This document shows, in pieces, positions 1 to 5,217 of a stretch of 10,329 nt of DNA (the stretch's first letter is position 1; each line of letters begins with the position of its first letter). The DNA is from RGIG1959 sp051877215 (GTDB lineage: Bacteria; Bacillota; Clostridia; Oscillospirales; Acutalibacteraceae). The stretch is from assembly GCA_051877215.1 (NCBI GenBank), contig JBJEIR010000136.1:1-10329 (forward strand). Direction: 5' to 3'. The notes beneath the pieces were generated by a model that worked only from the letters and a program-made list of their open reading frames with translations, was not told the origin of the DNA and ran no database searches. Position numbers and translations under genes: made by a program.

Positions 1-834
1 AGCATCCTTGCGGTTTTCCTCCAAAGCAAGATTAATAGCTTCTTTTAAAGTATCCGCTCTTCCTGTTTCCAGGATTTTAGAGATAAGAAATGCATTATCA
101 AACATATCGGGATGAATAAGTGTAACGGCATTTAACTGTGTTTCGATATCTTCCAATTGGTTTTTAAGCTCATTATTTTTTTCGGAAAATACTTTACGGA
201 TGGTATTTGTTGCTATGTTGTTTTTTTCTTTTTCGGTTTCATAATAGGCATCACAATTTTTTGTAAGCGTCAAAAAAGCGTTTTCAAATTCCGCACATTC
301 CGAATAAAAACATTCATTTTGTCCTGTAACAAAAGAAGTCTTCGCAGTATTGTTCCAATCATCTATTTTTTCTTTATATGTCAAATACTTGTCGACGATA
401 TCTGAGAAATGAAAATACCATACAACGCCTACCGGTATGGCAAGTAAGAAACACCCCCCTAACATACTGAGAAAAAAATCGAGAAGGAATGTTCGAATAA
501 GAAATGAAAAAACAAAGCTGATACCGCATAATGCTAAAAGGCCGTCAAAGATAATACCGATTATTGCAGCAAAGGTGGGATTTTGCGGATTTTTCGGAGG
601 AGTCGGAAGAAGTCTTTGAATGACAGCGGTATTTGTCGGTGCTTTAGGCAGCTTTTTTGCCTGTTCATCTTGATATTGCGATAGATTTGCAATGAAATCC
701 TCATTTTGTGATTCGATTTCTTCCTGTTCCTCAGATAACAGTGCGTACTGTTCATCTGTGATTTCAACTTTGCGATTATACAGTGCTCCTATTCTGCATA
801 ATTCTTTTACCGTTGAATCGATTCCGTTATTCAT
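1..834 (-). CDS. Membrane protein with flanking coiled-coil regions, unknown function (3' end outside window)
   Basis: An open frame of 278 codons runs from an ATG at 834 leftward to base 1 without a stop, so the C-terminus is missing. I do not recognise the family. Residues 1-65 are polar, rich in Glu and Gln and probably coiled coil. A short Pro-rich stretch (about 64-86) leads into two predicted membrane helices, about 88-112 and 116-141. A second long polar helical region, about 143-235, again looks like coiled coil. The last visible part contains GRADTLKEAINLALEE, a stretch I associate with uncharacterised Firmicutes proteins (recollection, not a search). It overlaps the end of the upstream gene by 8 nt (ATGAATAA), so the two are surely cotranslated. 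The layout suggests a membrane-anchored scaffold or sensor, but function is unknown. The gene is AT-rich compared with the operon at the right. The frame is solid; the function is not. Confidence 0.8.
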   Translation of the reverse strand, partial: MNNGIDSTVKELCRIGALYNRKVEITDEQYALLSEEQEEIESQNEDFIANLSQYQDEQAKKLPKAPTNTAVIQRLLPTPPKNPQNPTFAAIIGIIFDGLLALCGISFVFSFLIRTFLLDFFLSMLGGCFLLAIPVGVVWYFHFSDIVDKYLTYKEKIDDWNNTAKTSFVTGQNECFYSECAEFENAFLTLTKNCDAYYETEKEKNNIATNTIRKVFSEKNNELKNQLEDIETQLNAVTLIHPDMFDNAFLISKILETGRADTLKEAINLALEENRKDA

Positions 835-1468
835 AATCTTCCTCCTCATCTTCATCCATTTCCGCCATTACTATTTTTGACAAAATTTCATACTGAAGAG
901 GCGGATTGTTCAGCTTGTCTTTTCCATCGTATTTTCCTGACCATATGATGTTCCGCTCGATTTTTTGAATATCTGAGTATGTACCATCGGTCGGATAGGT
1001 CAGTTTTAAATACGGCTTTTTAGGCGGTAAAAGATACTCTTCGATGCTGCTTTCACCATGGAGAACGGCAAGCAAAAGTGCCGTTTCCATTTTGTTGACT
1101 ATCTCTTTTTGGCTGTTGCTTTCTTCAGGGAGATCAACACCTGTTTCGACAAATGCTACAAACGGATTTTTGCCTTCATCCAAAATGTTTGGGTATCCGG
1201 CAAAGGGTAAATTGGATTGATCCATAGAGTTCGCCATAATAAAAGCAATTCTCTCCAAAAAAAGAAGATGGTTTTTTTGGGGAGAGATGCAATACAGATA
1301 ATTGTAAAAGAATACAGTTTTATCGGGCACCGTGCTTGCTTTATTATAAGCTTGATGACCGGCTTCTGAAAAATACCATTCTTTTGTGCAGGGGATAAGA
1401 TAGCTTTGAATCGTCTCCTTATCTTTCATAATTTCGATCAATCTAGACGGGCTGAAAAACAGCGACAT
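827..1468 (-). CDS. Uncharacterised soluble protein with acidic C-terminal tail
   Basis: This encodes 213 residues from the ATG at 1468. An in-frame ATG at 1477 is less likely, because the ribosome binding site AAAGGAG (1478-1484) abuts it but is well spaced (9 nt) for 1468. There is no signal peptide and no membrane helix, so the protein is probably cytoplasmic. The sequence is mixed alpha/beta in character with several aromatic residues in the N-terminal half (KEWYFSEAGH, YNYLYCISP) and ends in a strongly acidic tail, DEDEEEDYE. I do not recognise the family and see no catalytic motif. The next gene starts inside its last codons, so the two products are probably made together and may interact. 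A consensus-like promoter with an inverted repeat lies about 190 nt upstream, next to the divergent Cro/C1-type repressor, which is the likely regulator. A phage-derived or other accessory locus is possible. Confidence 0.8.
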   Translation of the reverse strand: MSLFFSPSRLIEIMKDKETIQSYLIPCTKEWYFSEAGHQAYNKASTVPDKTVFFYNYLYCISPQKNHLLFLERIAFIMANSMDQSNLPFAGYPNILDEGKNPFVAFVETGVDLPEESNSQKEIVNKMETALLLAVLHGESSIEEYLLPPKKPYLKLTYPTDGTYSDIQKIERNIIWSGKYDGKDKLNNPPLQYEILSKIVMAEMDEDEEEDYE

Positions 1469-1654
1469 TATGTACATCTCCTTTTATTATGACTTATGCA
1501 TGTCTCGGGATGGACTTGCATTTCCGCTTTGATAATCACCTGTTGTAACCGATAATGGAACATAAACATATGCGTTTCCTATATTTTTTCATTTAGTTTT
1601 GCACCGCAGTTTCTACAAAAGTGTATAAAGAATCCTTCTTTTCGTCACAACAAC

Positions 1655-1683
1655 AGTTTACTGCATTTTGCGGTATTTGTCAA
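1655..1683 (-). promoter_or_regulatory. Promoter of the leftward two-gene unit
   Basis: Read on the minus strand, TTGACA (1683-1678) is a perfect -35 box, followed after 17 bp by TAAACT (1660-1655), a 4/6 match to the -10 consensus. The predicted start near 1648 would give a leader of about 180 nt before the gene at 1468. The -35 box lies inside the inverted repeat at 1668-1691, so a bound repressor would block it. Confidence 0.6.
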
Positions 1684-1691
1684 TACCGCAA
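1668..1691. promoter_or_regulatory. Perfect inverted repeat, candidate operator for the adjacent Cro/C1-type repressor
   Basis: The arms TTGCGGTATT (1668-1677) and AATACCGCAA (1682-1691) are exact reverse complements around a 4-nt spacer. The site covers the -35 box of the leftward promoter and lies just upstream of the rightward -10 region. A second inverted pair, CACAACAA (1646-1653) and TTGTTGTG (1693-1700), brackets it. The position between divergent genes, one a DNA-binding repressor, is typical of an autoregulated operator. Binding by that protein is an inference. Confidence 0.6.
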
Positions 1692-1700
1692 TTTGTTGTG

Positions 1701-1709
1701 TGGCATAAT
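1701..1709 (+). promoter_or_regulatory. Possible extended -10 promoter for the Cro/C1-type repressor gene
   Basis: TGGCATAAT fits an extended -10 element (TGn followed by CATAAT, 5/6 match), 32 nt before the start codon at 1741. A TTGTCA at 1677-1682 is 21 bp upstream, too far for an ordinary -35, so the promoter would rely on the extended -10. The inverted repeat immediately upstream could control it. Confidence 0.4.
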
Positions 1710-1740
1710 AATTTTTTAGGAGAATGAAGGGGGAAGGAAT

Positions 1741-1953
1741 ATGTTCAAACGCATCCGTGATCTACGCGAAGATCATGATTTGACGCAAAAGCAAATTGCC
1801 GAATCCATCAACTGTTCTCAACAGGTATATAGCAATTATGAACTCGGTCAACGCGACATTCCGACGGATATTCTGATTAAGCTTTCTAAGCTATATAATG
1901 TGTCCACCGATTATATCTTAGGAATTACAAATAATCCTGTTATAAACAGATGA
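1741..1953 (+). CDS. Small Cro/C1-type (XRE family) transcriptional repressor
   Basis: This 70-residue protein is essentially one HTH_3 domain. Residues about 16-36 form the helix-turn-helix (QKQIAESINCSQQVYSNYE), followed by the usual GQRDIPTDILIKLSKLYNVSTDYILG ending that closes the five-helix fold, where families of this type have a conserved 'vs(t/v)DyLLG'. It has no extra domain for ligand binding or cleavage, so it is probably a simple dimeric DNA-binding repressor or a Cro-like switch. The start at 1741 has a good ribosome binding site (GGGGGAAGGAAT just upstream). It diverges from the leftward two-gene unit, with a perfect 24-bp inverted repeat between them, and most likely represses that unit and perhaps itself. 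No partner gene follows directly; 236 nt without a convincing gene come next. Confidence 0.92.
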   Translation: MFKRIRDLREDHDLTQKQIAESINCSQQVYSNYELGQRDIPTDILIKLSKLYNVSTDYILGITNNPVINR

Positions 1954-2128
1954 CGGTGATTTATCACGGATATTGATCTGGTGATTTTTTAGGGGGCGCT
2001 TGAGGTGCCGATTTCCGATATTTTGTCTGAAGAAGAGGCGGGGCTTTGACGGCTTTATCCACTGTCCGATCCCCTTTGATCAGCATTATAATCCGTCCAA
2101 ACGGAGAAGTCTTATGCTGTCGGCATAG

Positions 2129-2157
2129 TTGCAAAATTTTGTCAAATATGGTATGCT
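2129..2157 (+). promoter_or_regulatory. Candidate promoter of the HTH / zinc-ribbon / kinase cluster
   Basis: TTGCAA (2129-2134) and TATGCT (2152-2157) are separated by 17 bp, with matches of 4/6 or better to the sigma-A consensus. A start near 2164 would leave about 25 nt of leader containing the ribosome binding site AGAGGGG before the ATG at 2190. The rest of the gap from 1954 shows no recognisable gene; it has a short palindrome GTGAT-TT-ATCAC at 1956-1967. Confidence 0.5.
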
Positions 2158-2189
2158 AAAGGCCAAGAGGGAAGAAGAGGGGAAACACC

Positions 2190-2612
2190 ATGCAAAAGGA
2201 TACTGTGAAAATTTTGGAGGAGCTCGACCTTTGTGCGGATTTTCATACATTCTACGATGAACATAAAGAGTATATGGTCTGCGAAACGCTGGCCGATCTC
2301 CTGACGCGACTGCTCAATGAAAAAGGGTTAAAAAAGGCGGAGGTTATCAAGCGGGCAGAGTTATCCGAGGTGTATGCGTATCAGATATTTTCGGGGCTTC
2401 GTGTGCCGGATCGCAAAAAGCTGCTGTGTCTCGCCGTCGGTATGTCGCTGAATCTCGATGAGGTGCAGACCCTGCTTAAGTGTGCCGGTTATTCCCCGTT
2501 ATATGTCAAACTGCCATTCGACAGCATCGTCCTTTACGGTATCTGTAAAAATCTTTCCGTGGTTCAAATCAACGAATTGTTGTTTGAATACGGGTTAGAG
2601 ACCATGGGGTAA
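2190..2612 (+). CDS. Helix-turn-helix protein of the kinase-linked cluster
   Basis: The product has 140 residues. A divergent Cro/C1-type helix-turn-helix fits residues about 46-72 (GLKKAEVIKRAELSEVYAYQIFSG), followed by RVPDRKKLLCLAVGMSLNLDE, the ordinary continuation of that fold. The C-terminal third (about 93-140) has a KCAGYSPLY stretch and a predicted helical tail, a layout I associate with clostridial HTH proteins encoded beside Hanks-type kinases (recollection). The ribosome binding site is GAGGGG about 8 nt before the ATG. The zinc-ribbon gene begins 8 nt after the stop and the kinase overlaps that gene, so all three probably act together. It may be a transcription regulator or a kinase substrate or adaptor; several Ser, Thr and Tyr residues are available, but no site can be named. 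The HTH call is fairly firm, the role is inference. Confidence 0.85.
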   Translation: MQKDTVKILEELDLCADFHTFYDEHKEYMVCETLADLLTRLLNEKGLKKAEVIKRAELSEVYAYQIFSGLRVPDRKKLLCLAVGMSLNLDEVQTLLKCAGYSPLYVKLPFDSIVLYGICKNLSVVQINELLFEYGLETMG

Positions 2613-2620
2613 ATCGCTTT

Positions 2621-3454
2621 ATGAAAAAATGCCCGTTTTGCAAGGCGGAGATTGAAGAGAACGCCCGCTTTTGCCTTTACTGTATGACGTCGCTTGAAGA
2701 CAAGCAAATAATAGACGCTCCGGCGGAAAAGAAAAAACGGTGGCTGTATATACCGGCCGCCGTTTTAGTGCTTTTGCTTGCGGTCGTGTGTACATGGCTT
2801 TTTGCTAAAGGCGACGGCGACCCGTCATCTTCAAAAGAACCGCCCCTGTCTTCGTCGATCGGCGATACGGTCACTTCAGAAAGCGGCTTTGATGCCGAAA
2901 ACACAACCGCCGCACCAACCTTTGAGGATGGTGCGGCCGGTACAAATCCCGACAGCAGTCCGTCTGTCTCAAATGCGGATGTATCTGACACAGCCGTAAC
3001 CTATACATACCGTGAGGCAACTGTTGACGATTGTTATCCTCCCGGAAAAGGCTCCATGTATGTTTCGGATAACATTGTGGTCATTACAGGAGTCGTCAAT
3101 CCTGCGCCCGATGGGGTATACACGATTCCCGAAACGATCGACGGTAACAAGGTGGCCGCTATTATGCCGTCGGCATTTTGCGATGCAAACATAAGCCAAA
3201 CGGTCAGAACCGTTATATTGCCCGCAACGGTCAGAACGGTTTGGAGTGATGCTTTCGGTGACTGCTGTAATTTGACAGATATTTATATAAAGTCGTTGGT
3301 AATAGGTATATACGAAGATGCCTTTCCCGAACTGCCGGAGCGAACGGAAGCCTTGACGATTCACTGCGCAAAAGATTGCCGCAATTTCGATTTTTATTAT
3401 TATAGAAATATAGCCAGTGATTACGGCGCAGTTTACGAGGAATGGAACGGTTAA
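2621..3454 (+). CDS. Zinc-ribbon, single-pass membrane protein with BspA-like leucine-rich repeat ectodomain
   Basis: The product has 277 residues. An N-terminal zinc ribbon has Cys4, Cys7, Cys18 and Cys21 (CPFC...CLYC). A basic stretch (KKKRW, 37-41) precedes one membrane helix at about 42-62, which by the positive-inside rule puts the ribbon in the cytoplasm and the rest outside. Residues about 64-125 are a Ser/Thr/Pro/Asp-rich linker. The C-terminal part (about 126-277) contains VILPATVRTVWSDAFGDC, typical of LRR_5/BspA-like repeats. Six cysteines lie in the predicted outer part. There is no enzyme motif. A receptor that reports an external cue to the neighbouring kinase or HTH protein would fit, but this is inference. 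The start is 8 nt after the previous stop without a strong ribosome binding site, suggesting translational coupling; the 3' end overlaps the kinase gene by 13 nt. Confidence 0.88.
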   Translation: MKKCPFCKAEIEENARFCLYCMTSLEDKQIIDAPAEKKKRWLYIPAAVLVLLLAVVCTWLFAKGDGDPSSSKEPPLSSSIGDTVTSESGFDAENTTAAPTFEDGAAGTNPDSSPSVSNADVSDTAVTYTYREATVDDCYPPGKGSMYVSDNIVVITGVVNPAPDGVYTIPETIDGNKVAAIMPSAFCDANISQTVRTVILPATVRTVWSDAFGDCCNLTDIYIKSLVIGIYEDAFPELPERTEALTIHCAKDCRNFDFYYYRNIASDYGAVYEEWNG

Positions 3455-4161
3455 AAAGTATGACAAGAGAACAATATATAACTGAGCTTTTTCATACTTA
3501 CTCACTGGTGTCGGTTTTGAGTGATAAAAACGAATGTAAGGTTTTGCGGATGAGAAACAAATCCAGACAAAAGGATTTGGTGCTGCGCAGCTTTCCGAAA
3601 ATAATTGCGGCATACGAATCGCTTTATGCTGTGAAATGCGACAATTTACCCGTTATTTACGATGTTATTCCTCTTGATGACGGTCAAATCGTATTGGAGG
3701 AATATATCGAGGGACTCACCGTCGCAGAAGTTATGGAGAGCGGAAAATATCGCTATTTCGGCGCCCGTAAGGTCTTGATATCCGTTTGCCGTGCATTGAC
3801 CGTTTTGCATGAACGAAACCTGATTCACAGAGATGTAAAACCGGAAAACGTGGTGATTGATAAAAACGGCAGAGTGGTTTTGATTGATTTTAATGCGTCC
3901 CGCGAGATTTCGGCAGCAACCAAGGACACCGTTATTATGGGGACTGTCGGCTATGCTTCTCCCGAGCAGCTGGGTGTTTCGCAAAGCGATGCCAGAACGG
4001 ATATTTATGCTGTCGGCGTTCTGCTCAATGTCATGATTACCGGCAAGCACCCAAGCGAAAAATTGGCGCGGGGAAAAGTCGGCAGAATAGTGCGCAAATG
4101 CACAAGCGTGAACCCTGATGAACGCTATCAAACAGCAGAAAAACTGGCAAGCATATTATAA
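3442..4161 (+). CDS. Small Hanks-type serine/threonine protein kinase, divergent N-lobe
   Basis: The 239 residues are nearly all kinase domain. Visible motifs are the catalytic loop HRDVKPENV (129-137; Asp131, Lys133, Asn136), metal-binding Asp149 in DFN rather than DFG, the activation-segment end GYASPEQ (170-176), Asp187 in DIYAVG, and NPDERYQTAE near the C-terminus. The ATP-binding lobe is unusual: there is no glycine-rich loop, and the position expected for the VAIK lysine reads VLRSF with Arg49. Glu59 may be the helix-C glutamate. There is no membrane helix, PASTA repeat or other sensor, so it should be cytoplasmic and depend on a partner, most simply the overlapping receptor-like protein upstream. 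An ATG at 3460 (residue 7) is an alternative start; both have weak spacing to GAGG at 3437-3440. Active kinase is likely because the catalytic loop is intact, but the substrate is unknown. Confidence 0.92.
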   Translation: MERLKSMTREQYITELFHTYSLVSVLSDKNECKVLRMRNKSRQKDLVLRSFPKIIAAYESLYAVKCDNLPVIYDVIPLDDGQIVLEEYIEGLTVAEVMESGKYRYFGARKVLISVCRALTVLHERNLIHRDVKPENVVIDKNGRVVLIDFNASREISAATKDTVIMGTVGYASPEQLGVSQSDARTDIYAVGVLLNVMITGKHPSEKLARGKVGRIVRKCTSVNPDERYQTAEKLASIL

Positions 4162-4190
4162 CTGCCATTTGAATATTATTGACAAGCTTC

Positions 4191-4215
4191 GGTCGCCTTC
4201 TCGGCGGCCTTTTTT
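4191..4215 (+). terminator. Rho-independent terminator after the kinase gene
   Basis: GGTCGCC (4191-4197) and GGCGGCC (4203-4209) form a 7-bp stem with one G-U pair around the loop TTCTC, followed by six T (4210-4215). It closes the three-gene kinase cluster 30 nt after its stop codon and separates it from the fructose operon. Confidence 0.85.
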
Positions 4216-4332
4216 GTTTGTCTGTGTGGAGATTTGTGTATCCTTACAGCATAAAAATGTGCGAACGGCAAGAATAAAATGAATGAATTTGAGCAGATTT
4301 AAATATATTTTGATTGATTTTGAAAAAATCTC

Positions 4333-4361
4333 TTGACAAATGGGAGGACCGTTGTTATAAT
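4333..4361 (+). promoter_or_regulatory. Consensus sigma-A promoter of the fructose operon
   Basis: TTGACA (4333-4338) and TATAAT (4356-4361) match the consensus exactly with the ideal 17-bp spacer. AT-rich sequence at about 4300-4332 could act as an UP element. Transcription should start near 4368, giving a leader of about 70 nt. Such a strong core promoter is expected to need tight repression, consistent with FruR as first gene. Confidence 0.9.
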
Positions 4362-4384
4362 TAAGTCAGAAAAAGCCAAAAACA

Positions 4385-4401
4385 TTCAAAATCGTTCAAA
4401 A
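4385..4401 (+). promoter_or_regulatory. TTCAAAA direct repeats, candidate FruR operator
   Basis: TTCAAAA occurs at 4385-4391 and again at 4395-4401, a 10-bp period, so both face the same side of the helix. They lie just downstream of the predicted transcription start. DeoR-family regulators often use direct repeats, so this is a reasonable operator candidate, but the region is AT-rich and chance repetition is possible. Confidence 0.35.
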
Positions 4402-4437
4402 AATGCTTTTATTTTGCAAAAAAAGGAGATGTCGGCG

Positions 4438-5217
4438 ATGCTGACACAGGAACGATATAACCGAATCTTGTCTGAGCTGGCTCTTCGGCAGACGATGACC
4501 ATTTCGGAGCTGACGGAGCTGCTTGACAGCAGTGAATCGACGGTTCGCCGCGACTTATATGCGCTTGATAAATTGGGTAAGCTAAAGAAAGTGCACGGCG
4601 GCGCGGCGGCACTGCAGGCGGGATATGTCGCGGACGAAGCGGATGTCAACACCAAGCAGCAGCTTTATACAGCGGAAAAAGCCGCCATCGGAGAATATGC
4701 GGCAAAGCTGATTTATCCCGATGATTTTGTGTATATTGACGCGGGTACGACCACCGAGCGGCTGATCGATTTTTTGGGCGGCTGTCGGGCGACCTTTGTG
4801 ACCAACGGTGTGGCGCATGCCAAGAAGTTGATTCAGCAAGGCTGCAAAGCGTATGTGATCGGCGGACAGCTCAAGCTGTCGACCGAAGCCATTGTGGGGT
4901 CGGACGCACTCGTCAATCTGCGCAAATACAATTTTACCAAATGCTTTATCGGCACAAACGGGATCAGCATTGACAACGGTTATACAACGCCCGATACGGA
5001 AGAGGCACTTGTGAAAACGGAGGTTATGAGCCGCTCGTATGTATCGTATGTTTTGGCGGACAGCAGCAAATTTTCTCAGGTGTCCTCCGTCACCTTTGCA
5101 CCGATCGCGGGCGCCTGTATCGTGACGGATCAGTTGCCCGATGAGCGGTACCGACAGTATACGGTGGTCAAGTGCGTTTCGCAAGCAGACGAAAAAAAGG
5201 GGGAGCCATCCGAATGA
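4438..5217 (+). CDS. fruR: DeoR-family fructose operon repressor FruR
   Basis: The product has 259 residues, normal for the family. The N-terminal DeoR winged helix-turn-helix is at about 6-57, with the hallmark pattern TISELTELLDSSESTVRRDL and then KVHGGA. The C-terminal sugar-phosphate sensing domain (about 76-235) shows DAGTTT (101-106), TNG (122-124), GG (142-143) and GTNGIS. The start at 4438 begins MLTQERYNRIL, the classic DeoR opening, with AAGGAG (4423-4428) 9 nt upstream; a closer ATG at 4429 overlaps that site, and a TTG at 4333 coincides with the -35 box. It is first in the operon and overlaps fruK by 4 nt (ATGA). In known FruR systems fructose 1-phosphate relieves repression, which fits the pathway encoded here. 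The fructose assignment rests on the operon; the DeoR family itself is certain. Confidence 0.93.
   Translation: MLTQERYNRILSELALRQTMTISELTELLDSSESTVRRDLYALDKLGKLKKVHGGAAALQAGYVADEADVNTKQQLYTAEKAAIGEYAAKLIYPDDFVYIDAGTTTERLIDFLGGCRATFVTNGVAHAKKLIQQGCKAYVIGGQLKLSTEAIVGSDALVNLRKYNFTKCFIGTNGISIDNGYTTPDTEEALVKTEVMSRSYVSYVLADSSKFSQVSSVTFAPIAGACIVTDQLPDERYRQYTVVKCVSQADEKKGEPSE

Noticed and set aside
157..619. Plus-strand open frames of 82 and 60 codons
   Set aside because: They lie inside the minus-strand 278-codon open frame, which has a natural start, overlaps its upstream gene and gives a protein-like sequence; the plus frames have biased, low-complexity products and no ribosome binding site.
561..767. 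Minus-strand 68-codon frame in another phase
   Set aside because: It is a shadow of the long minus-strand membrane protein gene in an alternative frame.
2000..2128. Short plus-strand frame of 42 codons from a TTG after AGGGGG
   Set aside because: The purine-rich site before it is suggestive, but the product is unrecognised, the start is a weak TTG, and the frame may be random; a gene remnant cannot be shown.
2677..3613. Minus-strand frames of 104 and 214 codons over the receptor and kinase genes
   Set aside because: They are antisense shadows of genes with clear zinc-ribbon and kinase motifs.
4333..4437. Longer fruR N-terminus from TTG at 4333, or ATG at 4429
   Set aside because: The TTG is the -35 box itself and precedes the transcription start; the ATG at 4429 overlaps the ribosome binding site, while 4438 gives the typical DeoR opening.
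5172..5213. Extended fruK N-terminus from 5172
   Set aside because: The extra residues are polar and unlike PfkB proteins; the start at 5214 has a ribosome binding site and the standard opening.
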